A DNA stretch of 64,000 nt from assembly GCA_002367105.1 (NCBI GenBank), contig DFCS01000012.1, positions 87,238-151,237 of the forward strand. Reading direction: 5' to 3'. Both the position numbers and the translations under genes were made by a program. The notes under the pieces were generated by a model. It made no database searches and was not told the DNA's origin. It worked only from the letters and a program-made list of their open reading frames with translations. This document shows, piece after piece, positions 52,202 through 61,657 of the stretch. Source of the stretch: Hungatella sp. UBA3048 (lineage in GTDB: Bacteria; Bacillota; Clostridia; Lachnospirales; Lachnospiraceae). Each line of letters starts with the position of its first letter. The stretch's first letter is position 1.

Positions 52202-53497
52202 CTACTTATTATTTTTTGCTAAAATCGCATCTGCGTCTGTTTTAAGCTGGCTGCATACATCCGCTAAAGTCTTATCGCCGGAATAAGCTGCCTTCAAAGC
52301 TTCTGCTTCTATATCATAGAGCTCTGCCACAGATTTGCATACAGGAAGAGGATTGGCTTCCCCTGAATGATTGGTGTAGGCTGCCAGGTTTAAATCTTTG
52401 TTGGAATCGGCAAAATACTTCTGGGCATCGTTCCGTGCGGAAATAACGACTCCGCTCTCTCCCTGGATCTTCATAGCTTCTTCGCTTCCAAGCCATAATG
52501 CAAAATCTGCTGCTGCGTCCTTGTTTTTACTTCCTGCAAACACGGCATAACCAAGTCCGTTTATAATATTTGGCTCTTTTCCGTTAAATTCCGGGAATTC
52601 TACCAGATTGATCTTGGTGTTGATGGCGTCATTAGAAGTATACTCCGGTGTCATGTAGGAGCCTGCTAAAACCATTGCCAGCTGTCCGCCTTCGAACATG
52701 GCATCGGCACTGGTTTCTGACAATGCAGCTGCTGATGGGGAATATCCCTCATTGATCAGATCGATCCAGCACTGGATTCCTTCCTGGGTCTTAGGATCTG
52801 TATAACCGGTTTCTGTTTTGTCAGCATTTAAGATCCAGCCGCCACCCGCATATACGGTTGGATAATACCATGTCTGGAAATCAATAGGGCAGGCAAAAGG
52901 ATATGCTCCTGAATCAAGACCTGCTGCCTTTAAATCCTTACATGCCTTTGCAAGATCATCAAAGGTCCAGTCATCGGTTGGATATGCCACTCCTGCCTTG
53001 TCAAAGATATCCTTGTTATACCAAAGAGCATTGGTATCAAAATCCTTTGGTACGGCGATCTGCTTCTCCTCAAAGTTATAAGCCTTTATAAGCGCTTCCG
53101 GGAAATTCTTCTCTATATCAAGGTCTGATTTTTTCAAATAATCATTTAAATCCAGAAGAATTCCTCCGTCATAGTAATCCTCTGCATGAAGTACATTGAT
53201 CCAGAATACATCCGGTGCTGTTCCGCCTGTTGCCGCAGCCTCCAGCTTGGTCCAGTATTCGCCTCCCTTATAAGGGGTAAGCTGAATATCAATCTTTACA
53301 TTTTCATGAGTTTTCTGGTAGGCCTGGATCATGGACTCCATGACAGGGCGCTGCTTTTCATCCCATATTCCCAAGCTTAAAGTCGTAGCGCCTCCTCCGG
53401 AAGCTTTGCCTCCGCCGCCACATCCCGTAAGACTCATTGCTGCCATGGCTAATGCCATTCCCATTGCCAGAACTTTGGTTCCTCTCGTTTTCTTCAT
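52202..53497 (-). CDS. Sugar ABC transporter substrate-binding lipoprotein
   Basis: Family-1 (CUT1) extracellular binding protein, 431 residues. The lipobox SLTGC puts the lipidated cysteine at residue 26, followed by a Gly-rich linker. The mature part has KLEAAATGGTAPDVFWINV and FDTNALWYNKDIFDKAG (about residues 82-185), typical of oligosaccharide binders. It follows the oxidoreductase gene by 64 bp. Ligand unknown; a rhamnose- or uronic-acid-containing oligosaccharide is possible from context. Confidence 0.92.
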   Translation of the reverse strand: MKKTRGTKVLAMGMALAMAAMSLTGCGGGGKASGGGATTLSLGIWDEKQRPVMESMIQAYQKTHENVKIDIQLTPYKGGEYWTKLEAAATGGTAPDVFWINVLHAEDYYDGGILLDLNDYLKKSDLDIEKNFPEALIKAYNFEEKQIAVPKDFDTNALWYNKDIFDKAGVAYPTDDWTFDDLAKACKDLKAAGLDSGAYPFACPIDFQTWYYPTVYAGGGWILNADKTETGYTDPKTQEGIQCWIDLINEGYSPSAAALSETSADAMFEGGQLAMVLAGSYMTPEYTSNDAINTKINLVEFPEFNGKEPNIINGLGYAVFAGSKNKDAAADFALWLGSEEAMKIQGESGVVISARNDAQKYFADSNKDLNLAAYTNHSGEANPLPVCKSVAELYDIEAEALKAAYSGDKTLADVCSQLKTDADAILAKNNK

Positions 53498-53561
53498 AAT
53501 CTGCTCTCTCCTTTTTTATTGATATTTTTTATACATTAAGCGGATATGCCTGCATATCCCT

Positions 53562-54842
53562 TTAACGAATATCCTCTAAGTGAATCAGCTTTCCTCCCGA
53601 GATTCTGGACTGTTCCGCCGCCAGAGCAATATAGTGGCTTTCCAGGGACTTATCCAGTGTGGTCATGGATCGATTCGGTTCGGTTCCTTCCCTGACCATA
53701 TCAAGTAACTGCTCCACCATCCGGTTATCGCCTCCGGCATGACCGGAAAAGTCATCGGACAATTTGGAAACGTCTATGACTTCCTTTTCCTTACCAAATG
53801 GTCTTACTGTTATAAAATTGGAGTGAAGACTTGCTTCAATTTCTCCCTTTGTTCCCATAAATCTGGTAAACCGGGAATTTTCTTCTGTACAGCCTGTCAT
53901 GGTAAAGCTGATGGTAGAGCCGTCAGTCATGTTTAAATTTACTACCTGATGATCCACCACATTGTTATCACAATGGTATACACATCTTCCGTAAGGGCCG
54001 GTCTTTATGGCTTCCATAACCGATTCCTCCGTAGGATGAAGGGTAAGCACGTTGCATGGCCAATCAGACTTACCATGGGCAATGCCGGTTTTTTCATTGG
54101 TTATGTAAATCTTTTCTGCATCAAATGGACATTCTGCCTTGGCGGCACATCCATCAAGACAGCGTTTTGCCGCACCCTCCGGCGCTTTTTCCTCCTTGAA
54201 TAAATAGGTGCCTCCAAAGGAGGTAACGGACTCGCAGGTCTTTCCTGTCAGCCATAATAAAAGGTCCATGTCATGACAGCACTTTTGAAGGATCATGGGG
54301 CTGGTCTCTTCTGAGTTTCTCCAGTTTCCTCTGACAAAGCTGTGGGCCTGATGCCAGTAGCCTACATTTTCAATCCCCATGACAGTGACTACATCTCCGA
54401 TCACTCCGGAATCGATGAGTTCTTTTACCTTTGTATAAAAAGGAGTATACCGCAGAACATGGCAGACTACCACCTTCCGGCCTCTTTCGCCGGCAACCTT
54501 TAATAACTCTCTGCATTCGTCTAAATCCGGTGAAACCGGTTTTTCCAGCAAAAGATCATATCCCTTTTCAAGGGCCGGAATCGCATGGCCCACATGTTGT
54601 CTGTCCTGTGTAGCAATGAACATCACATCAGCAAGCTTTTCCTGTTTAAGCATCTCCTCTGCACTGGAATAACACCGTTCCTTTGGCACTCCGTATTCCC
54701 TGGACACCTCTTCTACCTTTTCCTCGACAATGTCCGCTATGGCAGTAATCTCCATCTTTTCAGGAAGCAGCTTTGCAACCGGTGCATAGTTATCTTTGCC
54801 TCTGCTTCCAAGGCCCGCAATGGCAACTGTAATTCGTTTCAT
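53562..54842 (-). CDS. Gfo/Idh/MocA-family oxidoreductase with cysteine-rich insert
   Basis: NAD(P)-dependent sugar dehydrogenase-like protein (426 residues). N-terminal Rossmann motif VAIAGLGSRGKDNYAP (residues 5-20), then LLEKPVSPDL near residue 101 with the catalytic lysine, and a middle region with QKCCHDMDLLLWLTG. A C-terminal-domain insert, CLDGCAAKAECPF, with a later WPCNV, looks like a zinc-binding knuckle found in one subgroup. Start at the ATG at 54842 after GGAGGGGAAG. First gene of an operon with the sugar ABC genes. Confidence 0.88.
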   Translation of the reverse strand: MKRITVAIAGLGSRGKDNYAPVAKLLPEKMEITAIADIVEEKVEEVSREYGVPKERCYSSAEEMLKQEKLADVMFIATQDRQHVGHAIPALEKGYDLLLEKPVSPDLDECRELLKVAGERGRKVVVCHVLRYTPFYTKVKELIDSGVIGDVVTVMGIENVGYWHQAHSFVRGNWRNSEETSPMILQKCCHDMDLLLWLTGKTCESVTSFGGTYLFKEEKAPEGAAKRCLDGCAAKAECPFDAEKIYITNEKTGIAHGKSDWPCNVLTLHPTEESVMEAIKTGPYGRCVYHCDNNVVDHQVVNLNMTDGSTISFTMTGCTEENSRFTRFMGTKGEIEASLHSNFITVRPFGKEKEVIDVSKLSDDFSGHAGGDNRMVEQLLDMVREGTEPNRSMTTLDKSLESHYIALAAEQSRISGGKLIHLEDIR

Positions 54843-54995
54843 ATGATCTTCCCCTCCTGTATCATGAACCTGCGATTCATGACCGACATTCAACCTTCGC
54901 GCCGATGAGCAAACTCATCTGCACTCTCTTGCGCTCATTCTATCTTGGTTCTTTTTATAATGTATCATAATTATATAATGAATCGGAATGATATG

Positions 54996-55024
54996 CTTAT
55001 ACTATTATCCAGACTCATTGCCAA
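54996..55024 (-). promoter_or_regulatory. Promoter of the oxidoreductase/sugar-ABC operon
   Basis: Minus-strand -35 TTGGCA (55019-55024), 17-bp spacer, -10 TATAAG (54996-55001), with a leader of about 145 nt before the ATG. Confidence 0.5.
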
Positions 55025-55110
55025 ATTCCTTGTTTTTTCAGTTATTGTGCACAAATCATCCTGTAAAATATTCCATCATTAGGTTATTTCAACGGATTCT
55101 AACAAAAAAT

Positions 55111-55147
55111 ATAAAAAGAGGCATCCATACGAATCGATGAATGCCTC
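55111..55147 (-). terminator. Orphan terminator-like hairpin upstream of the oxidoreductase promoter
   Basis: GAGGCAT.CAT/ATG.ATGCCTC (55118-55147) followed on the minus strand by TTTTTATATTTTTT. No gene lies upstream on that strand, since the next gene is divergent AraC. The rest of 54843-55288 is AT-rich leader sequence. Confidence 0.55.
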
Positions 55148-55288
55148 CATTGGCGAATTAATATTTTATTCATTATACTCTAATTCAATGGGTTTGAATT
55201 GCAGGATTGTCCTGTCTTGTTATCAAATTAACCATTCTTGCCAGCGGCTTCATTTCATGCTACCATAAGTCCAAAGGAGGTATTTCAA

Positions 55289-56233
55289 ATGGCATATTGC
55301 AGCACAGCGCTAACAAGCGAATTTGAAATCCATGAGATTATAACCGTCCACTATTTTGAATACATGAAGGATTTTGTATTTTCGGGAGAATCCCACGATT
55401 TTTGGGAGTTTCTTTACGTAGACAAGGGGGAAATTACCGTACAGGCAAATAAGTCTATCTATCAGCTAAAAGCCGGAGACGTGATTTTTCACAAGCCAAA
55501 TGAATTCCACGCCTTAAAAGCGTCCGGAAACAAGGCTCCCAATCTGGTAGTCATGTCCTTCCGCTGCTCCAGCGAAAGCATGAGGTTTTTTGAAGAGAAA
55601 TCCTGTTCCTTAAATCAGGAAGAGCGATTCCTCATTTCCAGGATCATTGCAGAAGCAAAACAAGCCTTTTCCACTCCCCTTCACATTCCTTCCGTGGAAA
55701 AGGTGGAGCTTGCCCCTTCTCCGCCATTCGGAGCCGCACAGCTTATCCTTTTATACTTACAGGTTTTCTTAATCCACATGAAACGGAATCATTTCGAAGA
55801 AGGCGATGCACCCATCCATAACCTTCCAACTGAGCAGATGGTACTTTCCTCCAATTCCAGCCATTTGGAACAGATCATTCAGTTTATGGAGTTTCACATC
55901 TGCGAACACCTTACGATAAAAACCATTTGCAGCGAATTTTCCATAAGCCGTTCCACCCTTCACTCCCTGTTTCACAAAGAAAAAAACTGCGGGGCTATCG
56001 ACTATTTCAATTTAATGAAAATCGAGCGTTCTAAGGAGATCATGCGGGATGGCAACATGAACTTTACGGAAATTGCATATTTCCTTTCCTACAGCTCCCT
56101 GCAGTATTTTTCCAAGCAGTTTAAGAAAACAACCGGAATGTCTCCTTTGGAATATTTTAATTCCGTAAAAAAATATTCCAATGAAATCACAAATGCAAGT
56201 AAGAAAAGGAGAGAGGATAACCGGATGATTTGA
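55289..56233 (+). CDS. AraC-family transcriptional regulator
   Basis: A 314-residue regulator: N-terminal cupin (SHDFWEFLYVDKGEITVQ near residue 33, then HKPNEFHAL) and a C-terminal double helix-turn-helix (LTIKTICSEFSISRSTLHSL; SSLQYFSKQFKKTTGMSP). The ATG at 55289 follows AAAGGAGGTATTT; the frame from 55238 is longer without a site. Divergent from the oxidoreductase/ABC operon and followed by the glycosidase-like gene, it probably controls both. Confidence 0.9.
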   Translation: MAYCSTALTSEFEIHEIITVHYFEYMKDFVFSGESHDFWEFLYVDKGEITVQANKSIYQLKAGDVIFHKPNEFHALKASGNKAPNLVVMSFRCSSESMRFFEEKSCSLNQEERFLISRIIAEAKQAFSTPLHIPSVEKVELAPSPPFGAAQLILLYLQVFLIHMKRNHFEEGDAPIHNLPTEQMVLSSNSSHLEQIIQFMEFHICEHLTIKTICSEFSISRSTLHSLFHKEKNCGAIDYFNLMKIERSKEIMRDGNMNFTEIAYFLSYSSLQYFSKQFKKTTGMSPLEYFNSVKKYSNEITNASKKRREDNRMI

Positions 56234-56313
56234 CAAGCTTCCGTGATGATTCCGTAAGGCTTTTTTCTGAAAAGGTGCTATATTAGAACCATCAATACAG
56301 TGGAGGATGGACA

Positions 56314-58215
56314 ATGCACGATATTTTATTTAATCAAACAGCCTTGAGCTTTGAGGAAAGCTCCCTCCTTTTTTCCATAAAGCATGGGAATGTACTATGG
56401 AAATGGGACAAAAAATACAGGCCCCGCCTTGTAATCGGCGGACAGACCGTCAATTTCCAGGATGCCGCTTCCATTACTCACAGGCAATGGAAAACAGGAA
56501 TTGGGGAAGGAATCATAAGCCACTACCAGGGCTTTCAGCTGGACGGCAAGGATCCTAATCTAGCCTTTGAAACGGTCACATGGATCGAGTATGCCACGGA
56601 AGACGTTCATTTTGAATGGATTCCTCTGACAGAAAGCAGCGTTCCGGTTTCCGAAATATACTGGCCGGGATACATGGAATTTGAAAAAGAAAGTGACCGC
56701 TGGTATACTCTTTTAAATATCCAGCAAGGGCTTCTCATCCCAAATACCTGGGAAACGGCACTTGAAAAGCTGCCCTTTGACGGCATGATGTGCACAGCCG
56801 GCTCTTACATGCCATGGTTTGGACAGGTAAAAGAGGGATACGGCTACCTGGCCATCTGTGAACAGCCCTGGGATGCCGCTTATTATGCGGAGCATCCGGC
56901 AAAGGGCCCTTATACCCATGCAGGCATCAAATGGCTGCCAAGTCTGGGCAGGATGAATGGCCGCAGGACGATGCGGTATTCCTTTTTGTCGGACTGTGAT
57001 TACAATGATATCTGCAAACATTACCGGACCTACGTAAAGGAGCAGGGCTCCTTCTGTTCCCTGAAAGAAAAGGCAGCCAAGGCCCCTGTTCATAAGCTGG
57101 TCGGCGCTTCCTTTATCCATAAGGGAATCAAAACCCAGGTCATGCCGGATTCCCGCTTCTTTGATCCGGAAAAACCGGACAAAAATAACCATGTATACAG
57201 CTTTGAGAAACGAACCGGTGAGATCCATCATTTCCACAAGGATCTGGGCCTAAAAAAACTGTATCTTCATCTGGATGGCTGGGCGGAGCCAGGTTATGAT
57301 AACCAGCATCCCGACTACCTTCCCGCCTGTGAAGAGGCAGGGGGCTGGGAAAAGATGAAGGAGCTTGCGGATACCATGCATGGGTATGGATATTCTTTTG
57401 GCATCCATGACCAGTACCGGGATTATTACCGCAGAGCCAAAACCTTTGACCAGAATTTTGCAGCCCAAAAGCCTGACGGAACCCTTACGGAGCATGCCAA
57501 CTGGGCAGGCGGACCTCAGACCTATCTTTGCGCCACTCAGGCTCCTTATTATGTAAAAAGGAATTTTAATGAAATAAAGAAAAACGGTGTGGAATTAGAC
57601 TGTGCTTACTTAGATGTGTTCACGTGCAATGAACCTGACGAATGCGACCACCCATGGCACCGGATCAACCGGAAGGAATGTCTGGAATACCGGAGCCTTT
57701 GCTTTGAATACCTGCTTTCCAAAGGGATCCTTCCAAGCTCCGAGGAAGTGACGGACTGGTCCGTAAAAAGTCTTGTGTTCTGCCACTATGCCCCCTACTC
57801 CTTTATGATGCACGAGCCAGGGGCTGATCGCCAGGGTATCCCGGTACCTCTCTTTAACCTGGTCTATCATGACTGCCTGATCATCCCGTGGATGATGGAA
57901 AAATACGAAAAAGAGGACTTCATGCTTTATGCCCTCTTAAACGGCGGCGCCCCATATTTTATCCGGGATGGGGCTTATGAGAACATTGACGGCTCTTTTG
58001 GCGGCCATCAGACCCTATCAGAGGAAGAAATGGCAGCACGCTGCAGCATTGTCGCTTCCCTTCACGAAAGGGTTGCCATGTGTGAAATGCTCTCCCATGA
58101 ATTTATTGACGGGGACCCATTCCGGCAGCGTACCACTTTTTCAGACGGCACCGCAGTGGAAGCCGACCTCCTTCATGGAACCTATGAGATCAAACCAGGA
58201 CATGTAACCTCCTAA
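56314..58215 (+). CDS. Putative cytoplasmic glycoside hydrolase (DUF5696-like)
   Basis: A 633-residue protein without a signal peptide. The first third is beta-rich (YEVTW-like strands around WIEYATEDVHFEWIPL); the rest looks like a TIM barrel with KKLYLHLDGWAEPGYDN (about residues 312-328), GYSFGIHDQYRDYYRR (about 363-378), ELDCAYLDVFTCNEP (about 428-442) and PSSEEVTDW. The acidic residues in these strand ends are candidate catalytic groups. It resembles DUF5696/GH101-like proteins, but I cannot fix the family. Intracellular location and the neighbouring ABC importer suggest it acts on imported oligosaccharides. Confidence 0.6.
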   Translation: MHDILFNQTALSFEESSLLFSIKHGNVLWKWDKKYRPRLVIGGQTVNFQDAASITHRQWKTGIGEGIISHYQGFQLDGKDPNLAFETVTWIEYATEDVHFEWIPLTESSVPVSEIYWPGYMEFEKESDRWYTLLNIQQGLLIPNTWETALEKLPFDGMMCTAGSYMPWFGQVKEGYGYLAICEQPWDAAYYAEHPAKGPYTHAGIKWLPSLGRMNGRRTMRYSFLSDCDYNDICKHYRTYVKEQGSFCSLKEKAAKAPVHKLVGASFIHKGIKTQVMPDSRFFDPEKPDKNNHVYSFEKRTGEIHHFHKDLGLKKLYLHLDGWAEPGYDNQHPDYLPACEEAGGWEKMKELADTMHGYGYSFGIHDQYRDYYRRAKTFDQNFAAQKPDGTLTEHANWAGGPQTYLCATQAPYYVKRNFNEIKKNGVELDCAYLDVFTCNEPDECDHPWHRINRKECLEYRSLCFEYLLSKGILPSSEEVTDWSVKSLVFCHYAPYSFMMHEPGADRQGIPVPLFNLVYHDCLIIPWMMEKYEKEDFMLYALLNGGAPYFIRDGAYENIDGSFGGHQTLSEEEMAARCSIVASLHERVAMCEMLSHEFIDGDPFRQRTTFSDGTAVEADLLHGTYEIKPGHVTS

Positions 58216-59174
58216 GTGTCTAAAGCTCTGTATTCCTTTGGGGACATACCGTAATAGTTCCGGAAGATCCTGTGGAAATAGCTGGTATTATCATACCCTA
58301 CCGCTATGGAAATATTTGTAACGGAAAGCCTGGTATTTAAAAGGAGAAAAGAAGCCTGATTCAGCCGCTTTACCTGCAAAAGCTCCTTGTAAGTCCGCCC
58401 GGTCAATCGCTTTATCGCCCGGCTCAGCCAGTAAATGTTATAATTAAGGATGGCCGAAAGCTCAGTCAGCTCCCCATCCTTATAATTTTCATCAATGTAG
58501 GTGAGCACCTGAAATATAAGCTTCTGTTCAAAGCTTTCTAAAGTGTGGCTGATCTTATCCGTATAATGCATGAGCTGAAGAAACAAAAGCCCCATGGTAA
58601 CCTGATTGATGCTCCTTTTACCTCGCTGGTCGCTTAAAAGGGTCCACACCATGTTTTCCACCAGATTCTGTACAGGCAGTACATCTGCCACCTGAAAATG
58701 GAGGTAGCTGGCGTAACGGGGGTCAAAGCAGAGACAGCCTACCAGGAAATCCCGCAGCAGGTTTTCTTCTTCCCCCATCATTTCAAAGGCAGTATCAAAA
58801 AACTCCGGCAGGATAATGAAGTTTATTCCAATGTCCTTCTCTCCTGCCGGAAGGATCTCCTGGGTGGCATGCTGGTTTAAAAACAGCAGCTCCCCTGTCT
58901 TTAATACTACCTTTTCCCCATCAATAAAATGGACCGTTTCTCCCTTGCACATATAGATTACTTCAATGTAATTATGCTTATGCTTTGGGAAATGGACGAA
59001 TCTGGTGTGAGGCCTGATGCTGATCATTTTCCCATGCTCCAGCATCTTTTTGCTGTCAATGACCAGATCCCGTCCCTCGGTATACCGGTTGCGGTCAATC
59101 TCTGTCCGTCCGCTTATGATTTCCCGTTCCTCGTCTGTAATGACTCCCAGACGGTCTAAGATTTCCTGATTCAT
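58212..59174 (-). CDS. AraC-family transcriptional regulator
   Basis: A 320-residue regulator: N-terminal cupin (HFPKHKHNYIEVIYMCKGET, about residues 61-80, then LLFLNQHATQEI) and C-terminal AraC helices (LSAILNYNIYWLSRAIKRLT; SYFHRIFRNYYGMSPKEYRA). It is convergent with and overlaps the glycosidase gene by 4 bp. It could act on the glycan genes or on the rha operon, which otherwise has no adjacent regulator. Confidence 0.9.
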   Translation of the reverse strand: MNQEILDRLGVITDEEREIISGRTEIDRNRYTEGRDLVIDSKKMLEHGKMISIRPHTRFVHFPKHKHNYIEVIYMCKGETVHFIDGEKVVLKTGELLFLNQHATQEILPAGEKDIGINFIILPEFFDTAFEMMGEEENLLRDFLVGCLCFDPRYASYLHFQVADVLPVQNLVENMVWTLLSDQRGKRSINQVTMGLLFLQLMHYTDKISHTLESFEQKLIFQVLTYIDENYKDGELTELSAILNYNIYWLSRAIKRLTGRTYKELLQVKRLNQASFLLLNTRLSVTNISIAVGYDNTSYFHRIFRNYYGMSPKEYRALDT

Positions 59175-59189
59175 CCGTCAAGGCCTCCT

Positions 59190-60059
59190 TTATGAAACAT
59201 AAGGAAATAGGATCAGGTTTTTCCACCTGTCCTCTCCCATAGCGCTTTCTCCCAAGGCATAGGCATGGATCATATCATCCTTTGCCGTCAGTTTGTAAAT
59301 AACGGCTCCGGAGCTGTCCGTATCCCTGATCCATCGGTCATCCTTAATAATCACGCCATCTGCAACTTCAAACTGCCAAACGGAAGTTTCCCCTTCTGCA
59401 TTGGTGCTGGAATAGGTAATCTCTCCCTGCATCAGATCATTCTTAAAAATACCCCTTTTTGCATTGAGCTTCGTGATATCCTCGGTTACTCCGTCATAAT
59501 AGTTGTAACCGCACTCTCCGTTCCCGTTCATCTTTCCATTTGCCCATGTTCCATAGGAGTAATCATAACGCTTCCCTTCCTCCAATTCCAGGATCTGCAG
59601 GGCCGTACATTCTCCCTCAGGCTTACCGTAATCAAAATTCCCGTAAAAAACGGTGGAGGCCTTTACAAACACCAGGCCTTTGCCAGAGGATATTTTCCCC
59701 CTCATCGCTGCTCCATCATACATGCAGGGAAACTCTTTCCAGGGGATGTCGTAACTGTTTAAGAGCCTGGCCGCTCCTTCTAAATCCCCCTGGTCAAAAA
59801 ATCCGGTCAGCTGGGTCAAAAACTCCTTATCTTCGGGAGAAAGGGCTATTTCATCTGATAAGGTCTCACTTATTGTCTCATTTACAGTCTCACTTATAGT
59901 CTCAGCCAATGCTTTTGGTTTTGCTTGTTCTTCGTATCCTTTTCCATTCCTGATGGTGCCTGCCAGGCTAAGCAGCAGCAAAAGCACGGTGATGAGCCCG
60001 ATCCAAAGGAGAAGGCGTAGGTTTTCTCTTTTTCTTGGATCCGTCCATTTCTCAAACAC
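59190..60059 (-). CDS. Membrane-anchored MORN-repeat-like protein
   Basis: About 289 residues with one membrane segment (LLLWIGLITVLLLLLSLAGT, near residues 15-34), an acidic linker with repeated ETISETVNE-type units, and a C-terminal domain of MORN-like beta hairpins: FYGNFDYGKPEGECTAL, YGTWANGKMNGNGEC and KRGIFKNDLMQGEITY. I prefer the GTG at 60059, six bases after AAGGAGG; the ATG at 60080 has no ribosome site. It overlaps the end of the MocR-type gene. MORN repeats often bind lipids or proteins; function unknown. Confidence 0.72.
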   Translation of the reverse strand: MFEKWTDPRKRENLRLLLWIGLITVLLLLLSLAGTIRNGKGYEEQAKPKALAETISETVNETISETLSDEIALSPEDKEFLTQLTGFFDQGDLEGAARLLNSYDIPWKEFPCMYDGAAMRGKISSGKGLVFVKASTVFYGNFDYGKPEGECTALQILELEEGKRYDYSYGTWANGKMNGNGECGYNYYDGVTEDITKLNAKRGIFKNDLMQGEITYSSTNAEGETSVWQFEVADGVIIKDDRWIRDTDSSGAVIYKLTAKDDMIHAYALGESAMGEDRWKNLILFPYVS

Positions 60060-61506
60060 AAAATCCCTCCTTCCCGTCATTTACAGACCATGCCTGGCAA
60101 AGAAGCGCAAGGCCTGTCCTTATCTCTTCTTCCGTTAGGCTTGCAAATCCAAGGACAATGGTTGAAGGATAGTTATTATGCTGTTCATGGATAAAGTATC
60201 CCGACATACCGTAAACCTTAACCCCGGATTTTGCTGCCATATGGATGAGCTGGCTCTCCGCCCTTCCCTTGCGGTCAGTTAAAAGAAGATGGAGTCCCGC
60301 ATGTTCCCCTCTGATTAAAAACTGGCTTTCAAAGGGTTTCAGCCCTGCTGCCAATGTATCGTGCTTTGCCTTATAGACTGCCCTCATCCGGTTCAAATGG
60401 CGTTCGTAATACCCCTCTGCCATAAACTGATAAAGAATGTTCTGATCAATGCGGGATACTGTGGAAGCATAGAAATTCATCCGCTCCCGGTAGACCGCCA
60501 ATAGAGGTCCGGGCAGTACCATATAGCTTACACGGATGGCCGGGGCAATGGATTTGGAAAAGGTTCCGTAATAAATTACACGGTTTCTTCCGTCCATTCC
60601 CTGTAACGCAGGGATCGGCTTTCCCTTATATCGGAATTCACTGTCATAATCGTCCTCAATGAGATACCGCCCTTCCTTTTCATAGGCCCAGACAAGAAGC
60701 TCCTGCCTTCGCTTTACCGGCATAACGATGCCGGTGGGATACTGGTGGGAAGGCATTACATAGGCGATATCCGCCCCGCTCTTTTCCAAAAGCTCCACAT
60801 CCATGCCGGACCGGTCCATGGCAACGGGAACCACCTGGTATTTTAAGCTTTCAAAGACCCGGTATGCCTGTTTATACGTTGGATTTTCCATGGCAATCAC
60901 CCGGTCAGCTCCCAGGATCTGGGACAGCAGCATCAAAAGGTATTCACTTCCGGCGCCTACGATGATCTGATCTGCCATACAGTTTACCCCGCGGGCGGAA
61001 TGGAGATAGGAACGGATGGACTCCCTGAGAGCAGGCTCTCCCTGGGGATCTCCCGGCATAAACATCTCCCGGTTATCATCTACCAGGGTGTTTTTCGATA
61101 TCTTCCTCCATGTATTGAAGGGAAACGCACAAAGATCAATACCTCTGGGAGAAAAATCCACCTTCCAGTCCGGAACCTTTTCTTTATCAATGGATGAGGG
61201 ACTAAGAAGGGAGGGAATTTTATCCCTTTGCTCCTGCCCGGTATGCACAAGATCCTCGATCCTGCATACAAAATATCCCTTACAGGGGACAGCCTCTATA
61301 TATCCCTCCGATAAAAGCTGTTCATAAGCCATCTGGGTGGTGCTGCGGCTGACTTTTAAATTCTCTGCCAGCCTCCTTGTGGAAGGAAGGCGGTTGGCCG
61401 GCCTTAGATTCCCTTTTTTTATTTCTTCTTTGATATAGCTGTAAATCTGGCTGTAATAGGGCGACCCAGACCCAGGCTGGTTCTTTAAAGGTATCATCAG
61501 CTCCAT
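60052..61506 (-). CDS. MocR/PdxR-family regulator (GntR head, aminotransferase-like body)
   Basis: A 484-residue fusion: GntR winged helix at residues 10-75 (LPSTRRLAENLKVSRSTTQM) and a fold-type-I aminotransferase-like domain with the PLP lysine in YGTFSKSIAPAIRVSYMV (about residue 290). Family members sense PLP or amino acids and control vitamin B6 or related genes. The ATG at 61506 follows AAAGGAGC. No pyridoxal gene is adjacent in the window. It is co-directional with the MORN-like gene. Confidence 0.9.
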   Translation of the reverse strand: MELMIPLKNQPGSGSPYYSQIYSYIKEEIKKGNLRPANRLPSTRRLAENLKVSRSTTQMAYEQLLSEGYIEAVPCKGYFVCRIEDLVHTGQEQRDKIPSLLSPSSIDKEKVPDWKVDFSPRGIDLCAFPFNTWRKISKNTLVDDNREMFMPGDPQGEPALRESIRSYLHSARGVNCMADQIIVGAGSEYLLMLLSQILGADRVIAMENPTYKQAYRVFESLKYQVVPVAMDRSGMDVELLEKSGADIAYVMPSHQYPTGIVMPVKRRQELLVWAYEKEGRYLIEDDYDSEFRYKGKPIPALQGMDGRNRVIYYGTFSKSIAPAIRVSYMVLPGPLLAVYRERMNFYASTVSRIDQNILYQFMAEGYYERHLNRMRAVYKAKHDTLAAGLKPFESQFLIRGEHAGLHLLLTDRKGRAESQLIHMAAKSGVKVYGMSGYFIHEQHNNYPSTIVLGFASLTEEEIRTGLALLCQAWSVNDGKEGFCV

Positions 61507-61657
61507 AAAAAAGCTCCTTTCCTGCCCGTGTTTTTTGGCATTAGATATTGTGTACACAGGTTGTCACTTTACCGGATATGAAGAAATGCCGCACGTCCTT
61601 ATTTTCCGGGTCATGCAGCATTCCACTTGTTTGACCTGCCGCCTGGCCTGTCAACGA

